A stretch of 64,000 nt of DNA. Source: Bradyrhizobium sp. DOA9. GTDB taxonomy: Bacteria > Pseudomonadota > Alphaproteobacteria > Rhizobiales > Xanthobacteraceae. The stretch spans positions 5,011,725-5,075,724 of the forward strand of contig NZ_DF820425.1 in NCBI RefSeq assembly GCF_000617845.2. The letters run 5' to 3'. The position numbers and the translations under genes are program-made. Under the pieces are notes generated by a model. The model saw only the letters and a program-made list of their open reading frames with translations. It ran no database searches and was not told the DNA's origin. This document shows, piece by piece, positions 54,345-63,668 of the stretch (position 1 is the first letter of the stretch; each line of letters starts with the position of its first letter).

Positions 54345-55160
54345 CTACTCCGCCGGATTAGCCGGCGTCGACACGTCGGTGCCGGTGGCTTGCGACGAGG
54401 CCGCCGCCTTCCTCTCCACCATCGCCACCGCGAGGATCGAGCCCTCGTAGAGCGCCATCAGCGGAAACGCGAGGGAGCACTGGCTGATCACGTCGGGCGG
54501 GGTCAGCACCGCCGCGATGACGAAGGCGATGACGATGAAATAGCGCCGCTTCTCGCGCAGCATCTTCGATGTGACGATGCCGATCCGCCCCAGCAGCGTC
54601 AGGATGACCGGAAGCTGGAAGGCGATGCCGAAGGCGAAGATCAGCGACATCATCAGCGACAGATATTCGCCGACCTTCGGCAACAGCTCGATCTTTGCGG
54701 TCTCGTCGCTGCCGAGCTGCTGCATGCCCAGCGAGAAGCGCGCCAGCATCGGGAACACAACGAAATAGACCAGCGTCGCACCCAGCACGAAAAAGAACGG
54801 CGTCGCGACCAAATACGGCAGGAAGGCCTGCTTCTCGTGCTTGTAGAGCCCGGGCGCCACGAACATGTAGACCTGCCCCGCCACGATCGGGAACGAGATG
54901 AAGGCCGCGCCAAACATCGCCAGCTTCAGCTGGGTCAGGAAATATTCCAGGAACGCGGTGTAAATGAGCTTGGCGTTTCCGGGCTCGCCGACGGCCAAGA
55001 CATATGGCCAGACCAACACGTTGAAAATCTGCTTGGCGAAGAAGAAGCAGAGGATGAAGGCCACGCCAAAGCCGAGCAAAGCCTTGATCAGCCGCGAGCG
55101 CAGCTCGATCAGGTGGTCCATCAGCGGGGCTTTGCTGGCCTCGATATCGGCGTCGGTCAT
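54345..55160 (-). CDS. tatC: Sec-independent translocase subunit TatC
   Basis: 271 residues, six transmembrane helices. Signature N-terminus MDHLIELRSRLIKALLGF, then FVAPGLYKHEKQAFLPYL and the periplasmic EYFLTQLK-type loop. Core receptor for twin-arginine signal peptides. It overlaps tatB by 4 bp (55157-55160), so translation is coupled. Third gene of tatABC. Confidence 0.97.
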   Translation of the reverse strand: MTDADIEASKAPLMDHLIELRSRLIKALLGFGVAFILCFFFAKQIFNVLVWPYVLAVGEPGNAKLIYTAFLEYFLTQLKLAMFGAAFISFPIVAGQVYMFVAPGLYKHEKQAFLPYLVATPFFFVLGATLVYFVVFPMLARFSLGMQQLGSDETAKIELLPKVGEYLSLMMSLIFAFGIAFQLPVILTLLGRIGIVTSKMLREKRRYFIVIAFVIAAVLTPPDVISQCSLAFPLMALYEGSILAVAMVERKAAASSQATGTDVSTPANPAE

Positions 55161-55651
55161 GACGCTTTGGCGTCCTTGATCGCTTCGGATGGCGCGGTGT
55201 CCTGCGCAACCTTTGCCTGTTCGACTTCACGGGTGATCGCGAGCGGCTCGTTCGCGGCCGCATGCGCTTCGGCTTCCATGAAGGTTGAAGGCGTTGGGGT
55301 TTCCGGTGTCGTGGGCGTGACGGGCGGATCGACGGAAGTGGCGGCCGGCGTCTCGGCCGGCTTGTCCAGCGCATCGACGCGAAGCGCGTCGCTCACGTCC
55401 TGCTGGAGCGAGGTCAACGGATTGAATCCCGTGGCGGCTTCCTTGACCTCGTCAAAACTCTTCTTGAGGTCGGCCATCTCGGCCTCGCGCATCGCCTCCT
55501 GGAACTGGCCCTGGAATTCGGCGGCCATCTTGCGCGCCTTGCCCATCCACTGCCCGACCATGCGCAGCACGCCCGGCAGCTCTTTCGGGCCGATGGCGAT
55601 CAGGGCCACGACCCCGATGAGGATCAGTTCACTCCACCCGATGTCGAACAT
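55157..55651 (-). CDS. tatB: Sec-independent translocase subunit TatB
   Basis: 164 residues. N-terminal membrane helix with MFDIGWSELILIGVVALIAIGPKELP, the TatB form with Glu at position 8 and Pro at the hinge. The amphipathic helix VLRMVGQWMGKARKMAAEFQGQF follows, then a long Thr/Pro/Ala-rich variable tail. Partners TatC in cargo recognition. 91 bp after tatA, 4-bp overlap with tatC. Confidence 0.96.
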   Translation of the reverse strand: MFDIGWSELILIGVVALIAIGPKELPGVLRMVGQWMGKARKMAAEFQGQFQEAMREAEMADLKKSFDEVKEAATGFNPLTSLQQDVSDALRVDALDKPAETPAATSVDPPVTPTTPETPTPSTFMEAEAHAAANEPLAITREVEQAKVAQDTAPSEAIKDAKAS

Positions 55652-55742
55652 GAGGTCTTCCGTTCACGCGAAGCCGGGGCCGGCCCAATCCCTTGCGCGC
55701 AGGATCGGGTCCGCTACCCGCGTCTCGCGTGCTGCTTCCGGC

Positions 55743-55976
55743 TCAGACGGCCTTGCTGCCGACGTCGGACCGCGCCGCAGTCGGCGCCGCATTGTGCTCG
55801 ATCGACTTGGCCGGCTCGGGCTTCTCGGCAGGCTTGTCGTCGTCCTGCATGCCCTTCTTGAATGCCTTGATGCCCTGCGCCACGTCGCCCATCAGATCCG
55901 AAATCTTGCCGCGGCCGAACAGCAGCAGGACCACTGCGATCACCAAGATCCAGTGCCAAATGCTGAGTGAACCCAT
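55743..55976 (-). CDS. tatA: Sec-independent translocase subunit TatA
   Basis: 77 residues from ATG 55976. Membrane helix SIWHWILVIAVVLLLFGRG with the FGRGKISDLMGDVAQGIKAFKKGM amphipathic helix (hinge FG and KxFKKG block), then a charged tail. Forms the pore-like oligomer of the Tat system. First gene of tatABC, 166 bp after scpB on the same strand. Confidence 0.96.
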   Translation of the reverse strand: MGSLSIWHWILVIAVVLLLFGRGKISDLMGDVAQGIKAFKKGMQDDDKPAEKPEPAKSIEHNAAPTAARSDVGSKAV

Positions 55977-56142
55977 CCTGCAACCCTCCAAACGCGCATG
56001 GCCGGGGACCCGGCCGATCTTCACCGAAACCTAGGCTTGGCAGGCCTCAAAAACAAGGACCAAGGCAGCGCCAATTCGCTGTCGGCGCTACGCAATCTTG
56101 CTAGTGTTAACTGGTCGCAGGGGGCCCGTAATTCGCCGGGAG

Positions 56143-56898
56143 TCACTCTTCGGCGCCGCCCTCGCCGCCCCCCTCATTGCCGCCTTCTGGCGGACTCTCG
56201 GGCTCGACCGCAGGCGCAAGGGCGAGATCGAGGTCATCGCCCGGTTCCAGCGGATCCTCGTCCTCCCGCAGGGCCGGATCATCCGACGGTGTCGGCACGC
56301 TGAAGCCGGTCGGCAGGCGCGAATCCAGCAGGCCGGTGCCCTTCAGCTCTTCCAGGCCCGGCAGATCGCCGAGCTGTTCCAGGGTGAACTGCGACAGGAA
56401 GTCCTCGGTGGTTCCAAAGGTCAGCGGGCGGCCGGGCGTCTTGCGACGGCCGCGCGGCTTGATCCAGCCGGTCTCCAAGAGCACGTCGAGCGTGCCCTTC
56501 GACGTGACGACGCCGCGGATCTCCTCGATCTCGGCCCGCGTCACCGGCTGGTGATAGGCGATGATCGCGAGCACCTCGATCGCGGCCCGCGACAGGCGGC
56601 GGGTCTCGGTGCTCTCCCGCGTCATCAGCCAGGCCAGATCGCCGGCGGTGCGGAACGTCCATTTGTTGGCAACGCGGACGAGATTGACGCCGCGCGAGGC
56701 GTAATCGGCCTGCAATTGCTCGAGGGCAGCCTTGACATCGACGCCTTCGGGCATGCGCTTGGCCAGCGTCGCGGTGTCCAGCGGTTCACTCGACGCGAAC
56801 AGCAGCGCTTCCAGCAGCCGCAATTCTTCGGGGCGCGCCTGGGATTCGTTCTCCATCGGCTCGACCTCTTCTACCCGCACTTCAGCCAGGCTTGCCAT
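56143..56898 (-). CDS. scpB: Segregation and condensation protein ScpB
   Basis: 251 residues from ATG 56898; a GTG at 56919, adjoining the scpA stop, is also possible. Two winged-helix units: RLLEALLFASSEPLD and TRRLSRAAIEVLAIIAYHQPVTRAEIEEIRGV. The tail is acidic, Gly/Glu/Asp-rich (DLDLALAPAVEPESP...). Binds ScpA and SMC as the condensin kleisin-associated subunit. About 21 bp after scpA. Confidence 0.95.
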   Translation of the reverse strand: MASLAEVRVEEVEPMENESQARPEELRLLEALLFASSEPLDTATLAKRMPEGVDVKAALEQLQADYASRGVNLVRVANKWTFRTAGDLAWLMTRESTETRRLSRAAIEVLAIIAYHQPVTRAEIEEIRGVVTSKGTLDVLLETGWIKPRGRRKTPGRPLTFGTTEDFLSQFTLEQLGDLPGLEELKGTGLLDSRLPTGFSVPTPSDDPALREDEDPLEPGDDLDLALAPAVEPESPPEGGNEGGGEGGAEE

Positions 56899-56919
56899 GG
56901 CAGATTCTCCTTCTTGCAC

Positions 56920-57759
56920 TTAAGCGACCGGCGCATCAGGCGCAGGAGCTGCGTCCGGGACCGGTTTTGGGCGCCCCTTCCGGAAATAGATCGGCGCAAA
57001 CGCTTCCTTCTGATTCAGCTCGAGCTGGCCTTCGCGCACCAATTCGAGCGCGGCGGCAAAGCTCGAGGCAAACACCGTCGCGCGCTGCGTCGGGTCGGCG
57101 ACATGCCGGATCAGGAAGTCGTCGAGAACACCCCAATCGTCCTGCTCGGTGATGCTGCCGACCAGCCGCTCCAGCGTGGCGCGCGCTTCGGCGAGCGACC
57201 ACACCGTGCGCTTGGCCAAATGCACGCTCGCCAGCACGCGCGACTGGCGCTGCGCGGCATAGGCGGTGAGAAGGTCATAGAGCGTTGCGGTGTATTTCGG
57301 ATGCTTGATCTCGGCGATCTGCTCGGGCTCGCCGCGCGGGAAGATGTCGCGCTGCAATTGCGGCCTGTTCATCAGCCGGTTGGCGGCTTCGCGAATGGCT
57401 TCCAGGCGGCGCAGGCGGTTGGCAAGCGCGGTAGCCATCTGCTCGGCGCTCGGGCCTTCCGCGCTCGGCGGCTCCGGCAGCAGCAGACGCGACTTCAGGA
57501 AGGCAAGCCATGCAGCCATCACCAGATAGTCCGCGGCGAGCTCCAGCCGGATCTTTCGCGCAGCCTCGATGAAATGCAGATACTGGTCGGCGAGCGCGAG
57601 GATCGAGATCTTGGCGAGGTCGACCTTCTGCTGCCGCGCCAGCGCGAGCAACAAATCGAGCGGGCCCTCATAGCCCTCGACGTCCACCACCAACGCCGGC
57701 TCACCCTCGGCGAGCTCTGCGGGCCGCCCGGTTTCGAACGATAGGATTTCTGCGGTCAT
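56920..57759 (-). CDS. scpA: Segregation and condensation protein ScpA (kleisin)
   Basis: 279 residues from ATG 57759, which overlaps the nagZ stop (57756-57758) as ATGA. Kleisin N-terminus VDVEGYEGPLDLLLALARQQKVDLAKISI, then YLVMAAWLAFLKSRLLLPEP and a C-terminal winged helix before a Pro/Ala-rich tail (PVPDAAPAPDAPVA). Bridges SMC heads in the condensin complex. The longer frame to 57939 is not supported. Confidence 0.96.
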   Translation of the reverse strand: MTAEILSFETGRPAELAEGEPALVVDVEGYEGPLDLLLALARQQKVDLAKISILALADQYLHFIEAARKIRLELAADYLVMAAWLAFLKSRLLLPEPPSAEGPSAEQMATALANRLRRLEAIREAANRLMNRPQLQRDIFPRGEPEQIAEIKHPKYTATLYDLLTAYAAQRQSRVLASVHLAKRTVWSLAEARATLERLVGSITEQDDWGVLDDFLIRHVADPTQRATVFASSFAAALELVREGQLELNQKEAFAPIYFRKGRPKPVPDAAPAPDAPVA

Positions 57760-58784
57760 GCCGATGCCGTGTTTGCCCGTGCGATCAATGCGTCCAGTTC
57801 GGCGCGTGCGGCCACGCGGTCGAACGGCTGCGGCGGCTTGCGTGCGGCGAGCGCGGCGTTCGCCCGCTCCAGTGCCCTGCCGGCCAGCTCTGGTGTCTCC
57901 GCGGCGACGGCGCGCATCTCCTCGATGTTGCCGTTGCAATGCAGGGCCACGTCGCAGCCGGCCGCGAAGATCGCGCGGGTCCGCTCGGCGATATTCCCCG
58001 ACAGCGCGTTCATCGACACGTCATCACTCATTAACAAACCCTGGAACCCGATTGCGCCGCGAATCACGTCAGCAATCATTGTCGCAGATGTCGTCGCCGG
58101 ATGGGCGGGGTCGACCGCGCTAAACACAACATGTGCAGTCATGGCCATCGGCAGATCAGCCAGCGGCTTGAATGCGGCGAAATCCGTCCGCTCCAGCTCG
58201 TCCCGGGGCGTATCGACGGTCGGCAGCTTGAAATGGGTATCCGCGGTGGCGCGGCCATGCCCGGGAATGTGCTTGAGGACCGGGAGCACGCCGCCCTGCT
58301 CCAGGCCCTCGGTGACCGCGCGAGCAATCGCCGCGACCTTGCCCGGCTCGGTGCCGTAGGCCCGGTTACCGATGACCGCATCGGCGCCCGGCACCGGCAC
58401 GTCGGCCAGCGGCAGGCAATCCACGGTGATGCCAAGATCGGCGAGATCGGACGCGATCAGGCGGGCGCTGAGGCGTGCCGCGGTGAGTCCGAGGGCCGAA
58501 TCAGTGTCGTACAAATTCGCGAAGACGGCCCCCGGCGGATAGACCGGCCAGTTTGGCGGCCCCAGCCGCTGCACCCGTCCACCCTCCTGGTCGATCAGGA
58601 CCGGCGCATCGGGAGCATTCGCGACCGAACGCAAATCCGCAACCAACGCAGTAACTTGCGCCGGCGTCGCGACATTGCGCTTGAACAGGATGAAGCCCCA
58701 TGGGCGTTCGGCACGGATGAACTCCCGCTCAGCGGCGGTCAGTTCCGTTCCGGATACGCCGGTAATGAAGGCCCGCGTGCTCAT
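57756..58784 (-). CDS. nagZ: Beta-N-acetylhexosaminidase NagZ
   Basis: 342 residues, GH3 family. LIDQEGGRVQRLGPPNW, catalytic histidine loop LKHIPGHGRATADTHFKLP, and LLMSDDVSMNALSG with the nucleophile aspartate (SDD). Removes GlcNAc from anhydromuropeptides in the cytoplasm during wall recycling, so it acts on the products of the MltB-type enzyme at 35333. Coupled to scpA by a 4-bp overlap. Confidence 0.96.
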   Translation of the reverse strand: MSTRAFITGVSGTELTAAEREFIRAERPWGFILFKRNVATPAQVTALVADLRSVANAPDAPVLIDQEGGRVQRLGPPNWPVYPPGAVFANLYDTDSALGLTAARLSARLIASDLADLGITVDCLPLADVPVPGADAVIGNRAYGTEPGKVAAIARAVTEGLEQGGVLPVLKHIPGHGRATADTHFKLPTVDTPRDELERTDFAAFKPLADLPMAMTAHVVFSAVDPAHPATTSATMIADVIRGAIGFQGLLMSDDVSMNALSGNIAERTRAIFAAGCDVALHCNGNIEEMRAVAAETPELAGRALERANAALAARKPPQPFDRVAARAELDALIARANTASA

Positions 58785-58830
58785 AACGGCCGATTAACCC
58801 TGCCCCGCCAAGGGGTCAAGGAAACGGCCG

Positions 58831-60408
58831 TTAATTCCTCTGGACGAAGCAGGCAGACAGGCCTGCGGACTTCAGGTTGTTGCAGGCCTGCGTCGCTTCC
58901 TCGGCCGAACCATACGGGCCGGCGAAGGCGCGGTAGACGATGCCCTTGCCCTTGTCGGTCAGGTCGACCCGCTTGATCACTGGGGACCGCGAGCCGAGCA
59001 CGCTGCCGTATTTGCTCTGAAGCACCCGGTAGGACGCGGCGGCGCTGTCCTCGCTCTGCTGCGAGGAGACTTGCACGATGTAGCCGCCACCGCTGCTGGT
59101 GGGCGCGATCTGCGTCGGGTTGGTCGCAGCCATCCGCTGCGGCGGCTCGGCCGCCGGGGACGATTGCGGCGCCAGCGACATCGGCTGGTTGGCACTGGCA
59201 TTGGCCGAGGTCGGCGGATTGCGCGGCGCGGCAGGCGCAACTGGCGCGGCAACAGGCTTCGGCGCCGCAGGCGTCGGCTTGGCGGCGGCCGATTGCGGCA
59301 CGGCGCTATCGGTTTGGTCGCCCTTTACCGCCACGGTCCTGATCGGGCGCGGCGAATTGTTCGGCAGGGTGCCGTTGCTCTGGGCCGGCCCCGCGCTCGG
59401 CGGCGGCACGTTCGACGGCGACACGCTCGCCACCGAGGGCGGGTTCGCATTCTGGTTCAGCGGCGGGAACACCACGCGCGGCCCGCTCGCCTTGGCGTTG
59501 ACATCGACGGGCGCCTCCTCACGCGGCACGATCTTTTCGGTGCCGTCACCGCTGACCATGCGATCCGGCACCTTGGCCGCGGAGTCCGTCGGTGCCGGCA
59601 CGATCTTGGTCGGCGTGTTGTCGGCCTTGATGATCGGCGGCTCGCCGCTGCGGGGCGAGCCGATATAGGTCTTGTAGGCGAATGCGGCTCCGGTGCCGAC
59701 CACGGCAAGCGCAAGGATCGCCGCAACCGTCATCATGCCGCCGCGCTGCTTCTTCGGCTCCTCGACCTCGTCCTCGGGATAGTCGCTTTGGTAGGCGTAA
59801 GGGTCGTCGGGATAGGCCGGCTCGCGCTGATAGTCCTGCTCGCCCGTCTCCAGCCGACCATAGAGCGCATCGTCGTAGCGCGACGGATCGGGCTGCGCAT
59901 GCGGCTCCTGATATGACTGCTCCTGATATGACTGCTCCTGATAGGCCTGATCGTGCTGCTGATAGGCCTGCCCCTGATACGCCTGATCTTGATAGGAGTG
60001 GTCCTGGTAAGCCTGCTGTGGATGAACGACAGGCTCGGGCGCGGCAGGCTTGGCCGCGTAGCGATGCAGCGGGTGAACCGGGCTTACGGAAACGGGATAG
60101 TCAGGCTCCAGCGCCGGCTGCGGTTGCACGTTGGCGCGCCGCATCCATGAGGGCGGCCCCGACGGCGCCGGCGCGTGCTCAGTGTAATCCTGCTGATCAT
60201 CGACCTGGCGGTCATCGTCGTCGTGATAGCTTTGGGCGGGCGCTGCCGGCGGACGCGCCGTCGACCGCGACTGCGTGGCGAACGGATCGGTCTGCCCGAT
60301 CAGCCGGGCGAGCTCGGCCAAGGGATCGCCTTCCGCCTTCCCACGCTGATCGCCACCGCGAGCATAGTCATCGGAAGGAAACGGTCTGTCCTGATATCGT
60401 TCGGCCAT
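58831..60408 (-). CDS. SPOR-domain membrane protein with tandem YQ repeats
   Basis: 525 residues from ATG 60408. Cytoplasmic acidic N-part with a tandem 5-residue repeat (QAYQD/QSYQE type, about 131-169; DNA at 59906-60015). One transmembrane helix (about 225-246, MMTVAAILALAVVGTGAAFAY), then a long Pro/Ala/Ser-rich periplasmic linker and a C-terminal SPOR domain (about 447-525, YIVQVSSQQSEDSAAASYRVL...). SPOR domains bind denuded septal glycan, so it is likely a division-site protein. The position upstream of nagZ fits wall remodelling. Confidence 0.93.
   Translation of the reverse strand: MAERYQDRPFPSDDYARGGDQRGKAEGDPLAELARLIGQTDPFATQSRSTARPPAAPAQSYHDDDDRQVDDQQDYTEHAPAPSGPPSWMRRANVQPQPALEPDYPVSVSPVHPLHRYAAKPAAPEPVVHPQQAYQDHSYQDQAYQGQAYQQHDQAYQEQSYQEQSYQEPHAQPDPSRYDDALYGRLETGEQDYQREPAYPDDPYAYQSDYPEDEVEEPKKQRGGMMTVAAILALAVVGTGAAFAYKTYIGSPRSGEPPIIKADNTPTKIVPAPTDSAAKVPDRMVSGDGTEKIVPREEAPVDVNAKASGPRVVFPPLNQNANPPSVASVSPSNVPPPSAGPAQSNGTLPNNSPRPIRTVAVKGDQTDSAVPQSAAAKPTPAAPKPVAAPVAPAAPRNPPTSANASANQPMSLAPQSSPAAEPPQRMAATNPTQIAPTSSGGGYIVQVSSQQSEDSAAASYRVLQSKYGSVLGSRSPVIKRVDLTDKGKGIVYRAFAGPYGSAEEATQACNNLKSAGLSACFVQRN
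59906..60015. repeat. In-gene tandem repeat (YQ units)
   Basis: Seven to eight diverged 12-15-bp units, including two exact copies of CTCCTGATATGACTG. They encode the 5-residue YQ repeat of the SPOR protein. The copy number may vary between strains. Confidence 0.7.
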
Positions 60409-60548
60409 CGTGATGATGCGTCCCTTCGGGAAAGCCGCGCGCCCCTCGACCAAGGCGCGGCCTTCGACCCACAAGGCTTTCAACCAAGTCTAAGCGATCC
60501 GGCTTCTGCCGGTTACCCCCGAATTCCCCTTAAGTAGTTCGCCCCAAA

Positions 60549-62339
60549 CTACCGCATCTCGTCCGGGGCATGGACGCCGAGGATGGCGAGGCCCGATGCC
60601 AGGACCGAGACGACGCCCTGGACCATTGCCAGTCGCGCCTTTGTTAGAACTGCATCATTATTGATAATGAAGCGTAAATAGGGCAAATCCCGCCCCTTCG
60701 TCCAAAGTGCATGAAATTCGCTGGCTAAATCATAGAGATAAAAGGCAATTCGGTGCGGCTCGTGGGCCGCAGCGGCGGCTTCGAGCATACGAGGATATAT
60801 TGCGAGCCGCTTGAGAAGTTCAAGCTCGACCGGGTCTGACAGCTGCTCCACCGCCGACTCACTCAGCCAGGCAATGCGCTTGTCGGCATCCTCCGGCAGG
60901 TCCGGGAACACTTCGGTCCTCGCGTTGCGGAAGATCGAGTGGCCGCGGGCGTGGCCGTACTGAACGTAGAACACCGGGTTGTCGCGCGACTGTTCCATAA
61001 CCTTGGCGAGGTCGAAATCGAGCACCGCATCGTTCTTCCGGTACAGCATCATGAAGCGGACGGCGTCCTGGCCGACTTCATCCACCACCTCACGCAAAGT
61101 GACGAAGTCCCCGCTCCGCTTGGACATCTTCACCGGCTCGCCGTTGCGCAAGAGCTTCACCAGCTGGACGATCTTGACGTCGAGCGATCCCTGAGCCGAG
61201 GTCGTCGCCTTCACCGCCGCCTGCATGCGCTTGATATAGCCGCCATGATCGGCGCCCCAGACGTCGATCATCTCGGCAAAGCCGCGGTCGAACTTGTTCT
61301 TGTGATAGGCGATGTCGGAGGCGAAGTAGGTGTAGGAACCATCCGACTTGATCAGCGGACGATCGACGTCGTCGCCGTAAGCGGTCGCCCTGAACAGCAG
61401 CTGCTCGCGGTCCTCCCAATCCTCGACCGGCGCGCCCTTCGGCGGCGGCAGGCGGCCTTCATAGATGTCGCCCTTGGCCTTCAGGAAGTCGATGGTCTCG
61501 GCGACCTTGTTGTTGCCGGTTTCGATCAGGGAGCGCTCGGAGAAGAACACGTCGTGGCGGATGTTGAGGGCGGCGAGATCGTCCTTGATCTCGTCCATCA
61601 TCATTGCAATGGCCTTGGCGCGCACGGTCGGCAGCCACTGGGCCTCGCTCATGGCCAGCAGCTTGTCGCCATGCTCTTTCGCCAGCGCCTGCCCGACCGG
61701 CTTGAGGTAGTCGCCGGGATAGAGGCCTTCCGGAATGGCCCCGATGTCCTCGCCGAGCGCCTCGCGATACCTCAGAAACGCCGAGCGCGCGAGCACGTCG
61801 ACCTGGGCGCCGGCGTCGTTGATGTAATATTCGCGCGTGACGTCGTGGCCGGCGAACTGGAGCAAGCTCGCCAGAGCGTCGCCGAACACGGCGCCGCGGC
61901 AATGGCCGACATGCATCGGCCCGGTCGGGTTGGCCGAGACGTATTCGACATTGACCTTGGCGCCGCCCCGGATGCGGCCGTAATCGGCGCCCTCGCGCAG
62001 CACGGTGCGCAGCGCCTCGGCCCAGGCGGCCGGCCTCAAGGTCAGATTGATGAAGCCGGGACCGGCGACATCGACCTTGGCGATCAGCGCATCGGCGCGC
62101 AGCCGCTCGGCGATCTGCTCGGCGAGGTCGCGCGGCTTGGCCTTTGCCTCTTTCGCAAGCACCATGGCGGCATTGGTCGCCATGTCGCCATGGGAGGCAT
62201 AGCGCGGCGGCTCGACCACGACGCGGGAGAAATCGATGCCCTCGGGCCAGCCGGCGTCCTTCGCCAGCGCGCGGCAGGCAGCGTGCACGCGTGCGAGCAC
62301 GTCAGCGAACAGATGCAGCGATGAGGAGGTCTGGGGCAT
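60549..62339 (-). CDS. argS: Arginyl-tRNA synthetase
   Basis: 596 residues, class I. HIGH-like signature MHVGHCRGAVFGDALASLL and KMSKS-like VKMSKRSGDFV, with an N-terminal additional domain (Add-1). Charges tRNA-Arg. The C-terminal anticodon-binding part ends GLAILGVHAPDEM. 141 bp upstream of the SPOR gene and 9 bp after dgt; probably co-transcribed with dgt. Confidence 0.97.
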   Translation of the reverse strand: MPQTSSSLHLFADVLARVHAACRALAKDAGWPEGIDFSRVVVEPPRYASHGDMATNAAMVLAKEAKAKPRDLAEQIAERLRADALIAKVDVAGPGFINLTLRPAAWAEALRTVLREGADYGRIRGGAKVNVEYVSANPTGPMHVGHCRGAVFGDALASLLQFAGHDVTREYYINDAGAQVDVLARSAFLRYREALGEDIGAIPEGLYPGDYLKPVGQALAKEHGDKLLAMSEAQWLPTVRAKAIAMMMDEIKDDLAALNIRHDVFFSERSLIETGNNKVAETIDFLKAKGDIYEGRLPPPKGAPVEDWEDREQLLFRATAYGDDVDRPLIKSDGSYTYFASDIAYHKNKFDRGFAEMIDVWGADHGGYIKRMQAAVKATTSAQGSLDVKIVQLVKLLRNGEPVKMSKRSGDFVTLREVVDEVGQDAVRFMMLYRKNDAVLDFDLAKVMEQSRDNPVFYVQYGHARGHSIFRNARTEVFPDLPEDADKRIAWLSESAVEQLSDPVELELLKRLAIYPRMLEAAAAAHEPHRIAFYLYDLASEFHALWTKGRDLPYLRFIINNDAVLTKARLAMVQGVVSVLASGLAILGVHAPDEMR

Positions 62340-62348
62340 GGCCGCCGC

Positions 62349-63557
62349 CTAACGCAAATCCGGGGTCGAGTCAAAGAGCCGCTGGTGCTCGGTCAGGGCG
62401 AAGCGGTCGGTCATTCCGGCAATGAAATTGCCGATCCGGCGGGCCCGATCGCCCTCATCGTCCCCCTCCGCCCCGATCAGCCATTCCGGCGGCAGCTCGG
62501 CCGGCGATTTCAGGTATTTTGCGAACAGGTCGAACAGGATCTGCTCCGCCTCTCTCATCACCCGCATCACCCGCGCATGGCGGTACATGTGCTGGTACAG
62601 GAAGCGCTTGATGGCGGCCTCCTCCTCGGCGACCTCGGCCGAGAATGCGACCAGGGCGCGGCTCTGCCGGCGGACATCCTGGGCCGATTGCGGCTTGACC
62701 GCGGCAAGGTTCTTCTGCGTCTCGGCGAACACCGCACCGATCAGGTGCGAGATCAACTCGCGCACCAGCTCGGCGCCGCGCCTGAGGTCGTCGAGATCGG
62801 GATAATGCGCCGCAGTCTCGGCGATGATTTCCGCCGTCAGCGGCATCACCTTGAGATCGTCGAGCCGGAACAGGCCGGCACGCAGGCCGTCATCGATGTC
62901 ATGGGCGTCATAGGCGATGTCGTCGGCGATCGCGGCGACCTGCGCCTCCAGCGAGGCAAAGCTCCACAATTCGAGATCGTAGGTCTTGACGTAGTCGGCG
63001 ATCCCGACGGGAACGCCGTGATCGCGGTAGCGCCCGACCGGAGCGCCGCCGCGGTCGGTCAGCGGACCGTTGTGCTTGACGATGCCTTCCAGCGATTCCC
63101 AGGTCAGGTTGAGCCCGTCGAACTCGGGATAGCGGTGCTCGAGCGAAGCCACGACGCGCAGCGTCTGGGCATTGTGGTCGAAGCCCCCGAACGCCTTCAG
63201 GCAGGCGTCCAGGGCCCGCTCGCCGGCATGCCCGAACGGGGGATGACCGAGGTCGTGCGCGAGCGCGAGGGTTTCGGTGAGGTCCTCGTCGAGCCCGAGC
63301 TGGCGGGCCAGCGCGCGGGCGATCTGCGCCACCTCCAGCGAATGGGTCAGCCGGGTGCGGTAGTGGTCGCCCTCGTGGAACACGAACACCTGGGTCTTGT
63401 ACTTGAGCCGGCGGAACGCGGTGGAATGGATCACCCGGTCGCAATCGCGCCGGAATGGGCTGCGGGTCCGGCTCGGGGGCTCGGCGACCAGCCGGCCGCG
63501 GCTGCGATCGGGGTCGCAGGCATAGGGCGCGCGGGGGGCAGCCATTCCGACGGACAC
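62349..63557 (-). CDS. dgt: Deoxyguanosinetriphosphate triphosphohydrolase-like protein
   Basis: 402 residues. HD-domain phosphohydrolase: HSLEVAQIARALARQLG and LAHDLGHPPFGHAGERALDACL with the metal-binding His/Asp set, then IADDIAYDAHDIDDGL. Converts dNTPs (dGTP-type) to nucleoside and triphosphate; the exact specificity of this dgt-like subclass is not fixed by sequence. First gene of the dgt-argS unit, divergent from erpA. Confidence 0.95.
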   Translation of the reverse strand: MSVGMAAPRAPYACDPDRSRGRLVAEPPSRTRSPFRRDCDRVIHSTAFRRLKYKTQVFVFHEGDHYRTRLTHSLEVAQIARALARQLGLDEDLTETLALAHDLGHPPFGHAGERALDACLKAFGGFDHNAQTLRVVASLEHRYPEFDGLNLTWESLEGIVKHNGPLTDRGGAPVGRYRDHGVPVGIADYVKTYDLELWSFASLEAQVAAIADDIAYDAHDIDDGLRAGLFRLDDLKVMPLTAEIIAETAAHYPDLDDLRRGAELVRELISHLIGAVFAETQKNLAAVKPQSAQDVRRQSRALVAFSAEVAEEEAAIKRFLYQHMYRHARVMRVMREAEQILFDLFAKYLKSPAELPPEWLIGAEGDDEGDRARRIGNFIAGMTDRFALTEHQRLFDSTPDLR

Positions 63558-63579
63558 GGCGAATTTAGTCCCTATCCAT

Positions 63580-63608
63580 TTGATTCTGCGTATGGTGGCA
63601 CTTAACTA
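63580..63608 (+). promoter_or_regulatory. Putative promoter of erpA
   Basis: TTGATT (63580-63585), a 17-bp spacer and TAACTA (63603-63608). The -10 match is weak. It would place the start near 63615, just before the inverted repeat at 63622-63641. Confidence 0.35.
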
Positions 63609-63621
63609 TGTCGGGCGCGGG

Positions 63622-63641
63622 ATACCAAATGAATTGGGTAT
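63622..63641. promoter_or_regulatory. 20-bp inverted repeat upstream of erpA
   Basis: ATACCAAAT-ga-ATTGGGTAT: halves match at 8 of 9 positions. It lies 27 bp before the erpA start and 64 bp before the dgt start (opposite strand). Candidate operator or 5'-UTR element, regulator unknown. Confidence 0.4.
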
Positions 63642-63668
63642 GACGCCACCGACGATCGGAGACCTGCG

